This document shows positions 36,601 through 46,700 of a stretch of 53,174 nt of DNA, piece after piece (positions within the stretch are counted from its first letter, which is position 1; the number at the start of each line of letters is the position of its first letter). Both the position numbers and the translations under genes were made by a program. Source of the stretch: Azolla pinnata (Eukaryota > Streptophyta > Polypodiopsida > Salviniales > Salviniaceae); assembly GCA_037176905.1 (NCBI GenBank), contig JBBBWG010022335.1, forward strand, positions 10,834 to 64,007, in the 5' to 3' direction. The notes under the pieces are model-generated. The model searched no databases. It saw nothing but the letters and a program-made list of their open reading frames with translations, and had not been told where the DNA came from.

Positions 36601-37595
36601 TTAGAACATATGGATTACGAGCAAAGGACCATGTTTGCAATAGATGGGTTGGCAGCACAGCCCATCATTACAGGAATCCATGGAGGCCATGCTTACAAGA
36701 ACCAATGGTTTACAAGCAAAGACCATGCTTTTATAAATCGTTGGATATAATCCTGTCATAGCTACACAATGCTTACCATCTCTTGCATCCCTCGACACGG
36801 CTAGCGATGGACCTCTCATGGTGGCTGTGGAGTTGTTCTGAAATCGCTCATCTATATGATTTTCAACACATCCAAGTAAGCTTTTGTAGTTCAATCATAC
36901 TGCTTTAAGAAGCCATTGATTATATTGCATCTATTCATTTTCTTTTTTCCCTAGTTTAAAGTTCGAAGGAAAGATTCCCTTACCCATAATTCTGCGTCGA
37001 TACGCCATCCCTGATCGAATACCTACAATTATACATCTAATGGTACTTAAGATGTCGAAATGTAATAGATCATCCAAAGGAAAGACCAATGTTAATATGA
37101 ATCTACACAAACAGACGATCTCGATTCGTACGTCTCACGGTAGTTTAGGTGTTGAAATGTGATAGATCATACAAAGAAAAGATCGACAGCAATATAGATT
37201 CATATGAATTCTGGGCATGCATATAATTGCATATCTCGTGGCACTTAAGCTGCTGAAATACGATAGGCCATCATCGAGGGAATCGAGCGACCGATGATCG
37301 TATACTTTCATCGAGGGAATCGAGCGATCGATGATCGTATATGCTCATCGAGGGAATCGAGGCGATCGATGGATCATATATGTTCATCGAGGGAATCGAG
37401 GCGATCGACGGATCATATATGTTCATCGAGGGAATCGAGGCGATCGATGGGAGAATCTCTATCTTTACCAGGAGGTTCGCATTCGGCGTCGCTGTCATTG
37501 TCCGTCTCTGCGTCTTCGTGCTCATCGGCGCTCAATTCGTCGGAGCTGAAATCGTCTCCGACGGCGTTGATGTTCAGCCATTTCTTCATGATCAT
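33636..37595 (-). CDS. Type I inositol-polyphosphate 5-phosphatase
   Basis: Removes the 5-phosphate from inositol phosphates and possibly phosphoinositides, ending Ca2+ and lipid signals; plant members act at membranes and in the cytosol. Eleven coding exons: 37595-37469, 37022-36984, 36851-36777, 36541-36380, 36267-36186, 36045-35941, 35656-34969, 34824-34634, 34391-34283, 34178-34030, 33834-33636. They give 641 aa in consistent phase. The N terminus [11 protein letters not shown] with an acidic stretch is typical of plant type I enzymes. Catalytic landmarks are VGTWNVAG (about 165), [13 protein letters not shown] (about 197), MGNKGSIS (about 425), [23 protein letters not shown] (about 493) and [11 protein letters not shown] (about 574). 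About 140 mostly polar residues separate the halves of the domain, as in plant paralogues. Odd points: exons 3, 4 and 5 carry four diverged copies of one short motif, and intron 9 starts with GC. The start could lie further upstream on another exon, because a splice-like CAG precedes the WPRMIMKKW segment. Confidence 0.93.
37272..37455. repeat. 37-39 bp tandem repeat in 5-phosphatase intron 1
   Basis: Five copies of a unit starting CATCGAGGGAATCGAG begin at 37272, 37309, 37346, 37385 and 37424. The period is 37 bp for the first steps and 39 bp for the later ones. It lies about 15 bases from the proposed donor of the first coding exon (37468), inside intron 1. Open frames across it are incidental. 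Confidence 0.9.
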
Positions 37596-37727
37596 CCTCG
37601 GCCATAACAGCTGCAAATCAATGGCCAGAGAGGAGGGTTTCAGCTGGAAAAAACAAGAGCTGGGGGGGAAGGAAGTCATGGAGGGGGAAGGGGGATCCAA
37701 AGAAAGCTCCAAGAAATCGCGAAGAAG

Positions 37728-37774
37728 ATGATGGAGATGGAGATGGAGATGGAGATGGAGATGGAGATGGAGAT
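37728..37774. repeat. (GGAGAT)n hexanucleotide repeat
   Basis: About seven GATGGA/GGAGAT hexamers in a row, upstream of the proposed 5-phosphatase start codon on the opposite strand, so probably in its 5' leader or in an upstream intron. Confidence 0.9.
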
Positions 37775-37959
37775 GCATCTCCTTCCTCTCCCATACACAG
37801 AAATCTGCAATCTGCAGAACATCTATGCACACAGACATACCTCTCCTCTCTTCTTTCCTTGCTTTGTAGGCATTGATGATGTCCTATCGATAGCCCCTTC
37901 CTCTTCTCTGTCTCTGTCTCTGTCACTGTCTCTCTGATGTCTACCGATCTCCCCTTCGA

Positions 37960-38520
37960 CCTTGTGCGTGATCTTTCCCCCCCTTGGTCCTCCTCTGCTG
38001 CAAATTCTGGACGGAACCCAAAATCGGGAGAGCCCGAAAAAAGGGGAGAAGGGTAGGGACTCTGTGTAGTAGCTTAGTGAGGAAGAGGAGCTATGGCGCA
38101 AAAGCGGAGTAGGGAGAGCGCTCTCCCCCTCCCCGTAGATATAGAAAGAAAAAGAAGACAGAGGAAAGAGAGAGGCGAGGGCGAGGCGATGTGTGCGTGA
38201 CGTGGGATTTGGGTGCTTCTTCTGCGCGCAGGGACACGTGTGCAGGGAGGAGCGGGTGCGAAAGAGAGGAGGAGGAGGAGGAGGAGGGGCAGAGACAGCA
38301 GAGACGGCGAGAGAGCTCTCTCTCTCTCCCTCTCTCTCTCCTCAGACAGGAAGAGAGAGAGGGAAAGCGCAGAGAGAAAGCAGAAGAGGCGGCGACGGCG
38401 ATGGCGATGGCGGAGGCGCAGAAGGAGGCGCCATGGAAGCTCCGCCCTTCGTCTGCTTCCCTGCTCCTCGAGCTTCGCCATCGCCATCGCCATCGCCATC
38501 GCCATCGCCACAGAGCTTCT
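37960..38520. other. Low-complexity GC- and GA-rich stretch upstream of the 5-phosphatase gene
   Basis: Contains GAGGAGGAGG, CTCTCTCTC and (GCCATC)n runs. Frames on both strands consist of R/E, S/L or H/R repeats. It is likely promoter and leader sequence of the minus-strand gene, but no defined element can be placed. Confidence 0.45.
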
Positions 38521-38527
38521 TCCCTGA

Positions 38528-39620
38528 TGAATGCATCCATGCATACATGCATCCATGCATCCATGCATACATGCATCCATGCATCCATGCATGCATCCAT
38601 CCATGCATCCATGCATCCATCCATGCATCCATCCATGCATGCATCCATGCATCCATGCATGCATGCATATGGACCATGCTGGAGAACCAGCTTACACGAT
38701 GCACATGCACATATCCATGCCTCCACACGCACACACGCACGCACACATACACTCATGCATGCATACATACACACATGCATACATGCATACCTACATACAT
38801 ACATGCAAGCATACACACACACAAGCATACATACATACAAGCATACACACACACATACACGCAAGCATACATACTAGCACACACACATACATACATACAT
38901 ACAGAGCTGGTTTCTGACGATGCACATATCCATGCCTGCACACACGCACGCATGCATACATACATGCACACACACATGCATACATACATACATACATTCA
39001 TTCATTCATTCATACATTCACGCACACATACATACATACATACATTCATTCATTCATTCAGACATGCATGCACACATACATACATACTACATGCATTCAT
39101 TCATTCATACATTCATACATACATACATTCAGAGCTGGTTTCTGACGATGCACCCATGCCGGAGAGCTACATGCATTGCATGCAGGCGCACGCATACATA
39201 CATGCACATGCCTGCATACAAAGGCCAGCTTGACATGTTAAAAGAGGGACGCATGCATGCATACATGCTTCACATACATACACACATGCATACAGACATG
39301 CATACATGCACTCATACATACATACAGACATACAGGCATTACATACAGACATACAGAAATGCATCGATCGTATGTGTATGCATGCATGCAGACGCAAAAC
39401 GATGCATACATGCAATGCCGGGAAGCCGGGTTTGGGCTTGGTTTCACACTTGTGGGGACACGAGACGCTGGAGCCTCACGTTCGTTTGTGGCTTTTGCCG
39501 AGAAAATCGAAGGTCCGCAGATGCATGCGCCAGCAGCACAGCGAACTGGCCCACAAACATACATGCATATACATGCATGCATGTGTATATGTGTATGTAT
39601 GTATGTATGTGTGCATACGT
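38528..39620. repeat. CATGCATC / CATACATA microsatellite field
   Basis: Long mixed runs of CATGCATC, CATACATA, CACACA and CATTCATT. They are punctuated by a non-repetitive phrase, AGAGCTGGTTTCTGACGATG followed by CAC, at 38902-38925 and 39130-39153, and a related phrase near 38681-38715, so the field has been duplicated in larger blocks. A unique island lies at about 39415-39560. Very long Cys/Met/Val or His/Thr/Ile frames here are spurious. Confidence 0.92.
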
Positions 39621-39639
39621 AAAAACGACATTACTTCCT

Positions 39640-41075
39640 GGATCCAGCTTCTGCTGCATGATCAAGTTTATCTTAGAGCTCGATCTGTTCAGGGGACACA
39701 GTAATACTGAAGTTGTTTTTCTCTTTTTTTTTTTTCTTTTACAGATTATAGCAGCTGATCGAGTTTCTGTGCGACGATCGATCTGTTGGGTGACTAAGTA
39801 AATGAACTGCGAGTTTTACAAGATTACGAGCGTATCAGAGCACCGAGATGTGCCCTCCAGAGCGGACAAGAGGCTTTTTCGCCAGAAAAGCCCTGTCTCG
39901 ATCTTTTTTGTTTGTTTGTTTGTTTGTTGTTTCCTGTTTTTTTTTTATGCGTCCCCCTTGCGGCAAATCAATGATCTCTCGCAATCTTCTGATCATTTTT
40001 TTTTTCTTCTTCCTTCTGCCCGATCTGCTTCTGCTCAATCGACCCGATTTGCTTTTGCTTGATCGACTCGATCGACTCACTGAATCACTAGGGGGCATCG
40101 GCAGAGTCGCTGCTTCTTTCTGAGACCAGAAGAACACCCCACGAAATCAGAAAAGAAAAACTTTACAGAGGATTCGATTCTTCCTTCTTATTAAAAAAAA
40201 AAAATTGCCTTTACTTAGACAAGAATTATAGAACAGGAAAACTACCAAGAAACGCCTAACAGAACTCTAAATTGTATTTTAACGGCTACTAAAATTAGAA
40301 ATTGCAAAAATTAATGCCTATTTTGAATAGTTCGTGTTTAATTAATTTGTTAACGCTAGCTAAATTAATTAGATTCTAAATTCACTGGCTTTTGTTAATG
40401 TAATGTAGTAAGGGAATCGATCCGCAAATAGCAGTAAGAGGTAGGAAGCGATTAGTAAATGGAAATACAAGGACTAAGAATCAATGAACGTGAGAGTAGT
40501 GAGAGGAGGATTAGGATGGATTAGCAAAAAGCGATTAGGAAGGGAGGGAATAGAACCAATCAATGGGAAAGCGATGAGGAATAAAATCAATTAACGGTAT
40601 ACTGACAGAATTAATCGGGTGAATTTTTTTAGTGGAACGCGAGAGTATGCGTCAGTTTGTAATTTCTGATCTTAGCAGGCGTTAGAATGTAATTTATAAA
40701 TTTGGTAGATGTTTTTGGGTAATGTTCGCATTATAAACACTATCAGAGGGTAATAGCTCAACAGGAAACAATTTGTTAAAAAATTATTCAAGAAAGATCT
40801 AGCTTAATACGATTATGCCCTGATTGAATTATTAAGATAATTGTATTGCAATTATATATAGCTTAATGTTGCGCACTCTTGGAGCGAAAAGAGGGAGTCC
40901 ATTGGAATCGTGTGGTGGCATCGCAATGGAATGCGAAAAGATGCTTTGCGAAGATTCCAGAGGGCCTCTGCAAACCAAGTCTTCTGATGCCAGAACTTTT
41001 AGAACGCGTTCTCCTACTTGCTCATAGCTGCTGCATAAACCCTAACGGTCTTGCATATGGTCCATTAGGGCCGTG
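39640..41075. other. Intergenic AT-rich region, no gene seen
   Basis: Contains T-runs, TTGT repeats (39908-39930) and, from 40200 to 40860, strongly AT-rich DNA with frequent TTAATTA/GATTAG motifs. No coding sequence is supported. Confidence 0.5.
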
Positions 41076-41076
41076 C

Positions 41077-41206
41077 TTAAACCCTAAACCCTAAACCCTA
41101 AACCCCAGCGGTCGTAGCTAACGGCTCCTTTTGCCACAAGGAGTTTATACTTAATTAAGCCTTAAATCTTGAAACCCTAAACCCTAGACCCTAAACCCTA
41201 AACCCG
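41077..41206. repeat. Interstitial CCCTAAA (plant-type) telomere tracts
   Basis: Two short tracts of the 7-bp unit, at 41079-41105 (about 3.5 units) and 41172-41204 (about four units, one reading CCCTAGA). They are not adjacent to a recognised gene start. Confidence 0.85.
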
Positions 41207-41553
41207 GAAAGGCCTTGTTGATGATGAAGTTCCTCCAAAGCCAGTTAGCAGCTCTCCAACCGGGCCTGAAGCGCCCGGACCAAACGATCGGCCTCGTTCT
41301 CATTAGAGTCTGGAAAATCAGGGACTTAAACAACAGGGAAAGAATTTCGGAAACGAATCGTGCATGTCGCATTCGCGGGAAGTAAATGGGATTGTCTGTG
41401 AGATGAGCAAAGCATTGTTTCTTCATAAATGTGCCTTTGTCTTGCGAGGCTTTCCTCGAAGGGGGGAGGTTCTCGGGATTTAGGCTATGGAACGATAGGT
41501 CGTACTGGGAAGTCGAGGATGTTGTCACAAACATAGAAGACTCAAATCCAGAC

Positions 41554-41712
41554 TCGAGACCCAGAGACTCAGACTCAGACACAGACACAGACACAGACAC
41601 AGACACAGACACAGATACAGATACAAATTCAGACACAGACACAGACACAGACACAGACACAGACATAGACACAGACACAGACATAGACACAGACACAGAC
41701 ATAGATACGGAC
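41554..41712. repeat. (ACAGAC)n hexanucleotide array
   Basis: A near-perfect ACAGAC array with occasional ATAGAC and TCAGAC variants. It reads as Asp-Thr repeats on the plus strand and Ser-Val or Cys-Leu repeats on the minus strand. Frames of more than 100 codons here come from the repeat and are not called as genes. Confidence 0.92.
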
Positions 41713-41869
41713 TCGAGCGCAGATGCAGATCGAGACTCGGACTCGGACAAAGGCAAAGGCAGAGACCAGCATCGTCACCGAGCGTAATTGGGCTCACTTT
41801 GGCCCAGCTGGTCCGTTTCATTGTGTTTCCCTGTATGTTGTAGTCGGTGCAGAGTCATGACCTTCACAG

Positions 41870-42123
41870 AGGAACTGTTCTCGGGTAACACATAAATGAA
41901 CGAAGCAACTAACTATGGAGATAGTTGCAAGAGTTTGTGTCTAAAGNNNNNNNNNNNNNNNNNNNNNNNNNNNNNNNNNNNNNNNNNNNNNNNNNNNNNN
42001 NNNNNNNNNNNNNNNNNNNNNNNNNNNNNNNNNNNNNNNNNNNNNNAGGAACTGTTCTCGGGTAACACATAAATGAACGAAGCAACTAACTATGGAGATA
42101 GTTGCAAGAGTTTGTGTCTAAAG
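41870..42123. other. Assembly gap (100 N) flanked by an exact 77-bp duplication
   Basis: N runs from 41947 to 42046. The 77 bases on its left (41870-41946) and on its right (42047-42123) are identical, starting AGGAACTGTTCTCGGG and ending TTTGTGTCTAAAG. The arrangement looks like two contigs whose ends overlap by 77 bp but were scaffolded with a default gap instead of merged. Confidence 0.93.
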
Positions 42124-42573
42124 CTGATTCCTTCTTCTGGTAAGATCCATTCTTTTCTATAGCTCTAGCTAGGAGAAGCCAGTTGTTGTTTTCCAATGTA
42201 GGGTTCGGCATCGACGTCAATCGCTTCCCGACTTCATGCTCAAAGTCCTTCAACATTCTATTCGATGCAATCGGACTACGAATAGTTTCCTGGTGAGCGT
42301 TCGATCTCGATCCCCCCCCACTACAAGCCAAGCTTCACCGCATGTCGATCACATCGGTACATTCCAATGATGGAAGCTCTTTCGCTTCACACGTCGTTTC
42401 GGATCTCAATCGATTTTCGCGCAAGCGTCTTTGCTCGGCGGGCTGGGAGCTGATTTCAATGGCTCCCGATCCCAAACACTCCTCAAGAGGGTTGAGCCCT
42501 GAAACCCTAAAACCCTGAATGAACCCTAAAACACCAGAAACAACTCTCTCTGGAACAGTCAAGAAACCAAACC

Positions 42574-42852
42574 ATGTTTCTGGCTCCCCCTTGTTGTCCG
42601 AGCTGCAACTCCGTCGACCGCGGTAAGATGATAGTTGGCTCTCTTTTCCAAGTCAGCTTTTCATATCCATTGCCAATACCTGACACATTGACATTCCAAA
42701 GGTCATGTGACAGCATGCCAGTACAGAAGGGCATGGAATCAACAACACCCAGATCACCAGCCAACATGCAGTGGAAAAGAAAGTACGCGAGAAAAGCTGC
42801 TCCCCACCGTCCGGAAGATGATGATCTCTTTACCTTTGCTTTTGAGATGTAA
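42574..42852 (+). CDS. Possible small protein, uncertain
   Basis: A 92-codon frame starting MFLAPPCCPSCNS and ending in a charged stretch (KRKYARKAAPHRPEDDD) that looks more protein-like than surrounding frames. Short CCCTAAA-like motifs lie about 50-75 bases upstream (42501-42532), recalling the telo-box near other gene starts here. I do not recognise the product. A splice-donor-like CGCG/GTAAGA occurs after codon 16, so a spliced form is possible. The opposite strand also has splice-like boundaries in this region, so the call may be wrong. It could be noise, an antisense transcript or the first exon of an unrecognised gene. Confidence 0.25.
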   Translation: MFLAPPCCPSCNSVDRGKMIVGSLFQVSFSYPLPIPDTLTFQRSCDSMPVQKGMESTTPRSPANMQWKRKYARKAAPHRPEDDDLFTFAFEM

Positions 42853-43705
42853 CCAAAGCCCCTGCATACTACTTGGGAACACTGCATAGTAAAAAAATTT
42901 AAGCCTCAAGAGATGGAAACTGGTTAGAACAACTGACACGAGACCCCATGTTTTCGGAGTGAATCCAGGGGGGGAGATAACACTGCAGCATTTGGTGCAG
43001 TTAATACTGCAAAAGATGTTGAACTGCCTCATATAAAGACAATGATCATGAAACATGACTTGCCGTTCACGGTAGTATGGAACCGTTTATTACGCCCTCC
43101 GCTCCAGTGGTCGGGGGTTCTTATGTCCTCTTTTTCTAATAATAGTGGATAGGTGGTTCATAGAATTCAATTCTGAGAGTGATTGCTTTACCTTATCAGA
43201 GATAAAAATAACCATGCTGTACTTACCTTGGCGCAGAGTAAAACCCGATTGACTTGTCGGTCCATGAGCATTTCCAGGATACTGGCACGCCTTCTTGGCA
43301 CTGAATATGATAGATCGAGCCCACATCATGAAACTGCAACAGGGAAACTATCAAAACAGCAAATGTGACAATATGGCAATCTAGTTAGAAACAAAAAAGA
43401 ATAAAATATGGGGCATAGAAACCCTATGAAAACATCTGAAGATGTTATGCACACACAGTTCAATGCTATCACAACTTCACAAGTCCCATGCTATGCTCCC
43501 CCACACAATGTTGTAACTTCCGCATACTCAGCTTCATTTCTCGCTTAATTATAGCTTCATTCCTTGCTTTTCCTTCTCTATCAACTCCACTCTAGGCACA
43601 AATCCATAATACAGCAATGACGGTTGGGGTCTCTCTAAACAAGTTAATGGCACATAATTATACTTAATTTTAAATGGTAAAGCAATATTACATCAACAAA
43701 AACGA

Positions 43706-46700
43706 CTACCAAATCTTGGCAACCATCTCATATAATCTGGAAATATACAAGTTGTCATCAAGGCTAAAGAAAACAATGGTACAAAAGTCTAAGTCCTTGA
43801 ACTGCATGATAAAATCAGGCATGATATGACAATACAAGAGATCTGGTACATCCCATTGCTCGCTCACCCTGCAGTCAAGGCTGAAATCAAGGCCAAAATA
43901 GTTGAGGTCAAATGCCACATCCTTTAGCAGTAACAGGGCTTTCGAATGCAATGATCTGAAATTTACCTTTATACAGACGAACACAAAGAGGTGGTCTTCC
44001 TTCTCCAGAACATGCTTTGTTGCATAGGTACCATCAGCATTTAATGAAACTGGCTCAGAATAAGCCTCTGAACATCCTTTGACAGCCGTTTTTGAAGCCA
44101 CTTTAGCTGCTCAATGAGTAAAATTCATTTTAAAATGTGAGAACACTTCCTTGTGCATATTATAGCCTGAAAGTAATGCAATGCCTTTCAATATTACGAT
44201 TTTGTGGGCACTGCATTTCGGCATACTATAATTCAACAACATGACCTCTTTACCTCCACCACATGTTGTTTAAAAGATGAGGTTAACTTACGGATTACAT
44301 AGAGAGTAATATTCCAGTGAAAAACACTGGCATTCAAAAGCGGAAGCCTTGATTTAGGATCCCCAGTAGTAATCTATTATAAACAAACAACCGAGAATGT
44401 TTTAGAACACATTTTCAGGGACATTCGAAAAACATGCACTTCATATCTGTGGGTTTACACATAACCAGGGAGACCATACCAGCATATATACTCCACCAGG
44501 TTTCAATATCCTGAAAAATGCAAATATGAATAGGTTTAAGTAAACCAGTTGAATTCAGTAGACAATGTGAGACAATAGATCATCTCTAATGATCACTCAT
44601 TTAAAGAGCTGATACTTAATGATGGAGTTACAACAAGAGCAGCACCTCCCTACGTGGCTACTGGCCAATTATAGTGCCTTGCAGAACTCTAAAAGTTATT
44701 CACATAAAATCAAATAAACCTCAGTTCTCAAAAGCAGAAGCATGCCCAATACTCTTCAGAAAAAAACCACTCCCAGTAGCAGGTGAGGGTTTTGAAGTCC
44801 CTACCAGCTAGAGTTCAATTGTTGGTATCGTGAGGCTAAATTGGAAAGGATCATCACAAGTGGGGGAAAAAATGTCGAAGAACTAAAAAGAGGGTAAGTA
44901 TTAGTAGGTACCGATCCTACCATGTCTATCTAACAATCAAATCAGCGGGATTGGGACTCACTTTCTCTCATACAAAGATAGTCCTGGCCGTTTATATCGT
45001 GCACAACAAAGATAGTACATGTAATTCTCATCATCCTGTCTTTATTTATCTTCCACAAAATGGTCCTTTCTATTAGTATACAAATCTGCCCACAAGCTAC
45101 AAATGGATAATGTACATCTCAAAATTGAAATAGCAACCACACACGTTCCACTCCTGCAATACCGTTCTACCTTTTACTGACAAGTTCTTGACATAGAAGC
45201 TAGCACATGGGTTCCATTATCGGCGTGGGAAAAAAGTATACTAGTCTTCTATTTTCTGGAATGATACCTGTTAACTTCTGCAATCATCATGGGGATACTA
45301 TATGGTCCACCAGCTACACACTACTAAAAGAAGTTAGACATATCCTCGAGAAAAAGAATCTATTTTATAAATGAATGAAGCAAGCTTTAGTTCATACCAT
45401 TATTGCATCCAAAGTACCTGCATACAAGTACATGGAAATTATCAGGAGAACTAGATTTCCACTCAATTACGAGTGATTTGTTCTAAATTTCCATAATAAA
45501 CACTGATATCTTCAGCACATACTGCAGTGAGCATACTACAGTCTCTATGACTCTATATCATCATTTTAAGTATAATAATTTTCCAACATGTTCCTGACAG
45601 AAAGATTAAAGAAATATCATACCTTTGTCAATAACTGAATCAAATGATCCATCATCAAATGACAAATTTGTAACATCCATCGTCAGATCTGAGAGGTTTA
45701 ATCAAGCACACGATTGGTTATAATCTAGGGAGTGAGCAATGACCAAAAGTCTGTGTTATATGTATGCACATTCAAGTTCCGGAAACAAGGGATGGATACA
45801 TTTGAGCTGAGTAGTATTCTGATACTTCTTTTTCATATTCTCAATGACAATTGATGAGTTATCGATGTTGACAATGTCATTGTATCCGTCGTTGACCATA
45901 TGTTCTGACATTTCTGCAGAAAGAGGACGCAGGCACGAATAAGGAAAATCAAAATTTGAGCCACAAACCAAATATCAGACCAATAACACTAATTGCACTA
46001 ATTGTGTTTTGTTAAATAGAATATACTGTACAAATTGCACTCCCTCTTGTTTTAGCACATAATTTTTTTATTATTATCAGATCTACATCTTCTTAACACA
46101 TGTTCGTTGCTTCAAAAGGATAATAGTTACCGCAAATTGTTTCAAAAAATGCCAGGTTCAATTCTTAAACATTCACACCCAATGCCCGCTTTGTGTCTCC
46201 ATTTGTTGAGGTAGTTATTGTTTGAGTTCACTTATCAGTCACTCTATTCATACTGTTGCATGATACAAGAACAAAGTCAATGCATACATACCAGACTACG
46301 GTCAATCTAAAAGAAAAAAATGAAATGAGGTGCAATGATAGTATGAGAAAACATAGCTGATTGTTCTGTATATATCATTGAATACATCAACAACGGTGGA
46401 TGAGCCTATTTTATTGGTTAAGGTGATAAACCAAGATGAAAATAGCTAGTGATGATGGTCTGCTTTGCTTTTACAATATTGTGGACTTCATTAGGTTATT
46501 CAACTCTAGATGCACAAAATAATCGTCAGGCAATATGCATTTTTGGTGGGGTGCAATAAGAAAGAACATCATCTTGCTCAATTAGCATTCCATTTCCAGT
46601 CCAAAACTCTGATCCTGCCTCCTTGCCAAGACGCCCTACACAGGAAGTTCTCATCTTACAGGATGCTGCTTACTTTTATACGCTTATCTACCATAAATCA

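Noticed and set aside
38091..39800. Several frames above 200 codons on both strands
   Set aside because: Translations are microsatellite (CATACATA, GCCATC, GAGGAG) products, frames overlap on opposite strands, and no family match is recognised.
41431..41787. Asp-Thr repeat and Ser-Val repeat frames
   Set aside because: Direct translation of the ACAGAC array, open on both strands.
42507..42887. 126-codon reverse frame near the possible small plus-strand gene
   Set aside because: No recognisable domain, and it overlaps both the plus-strand candidate and the splice-like sites of the methyltransferase 3' end; strand cannot be decided by eye.
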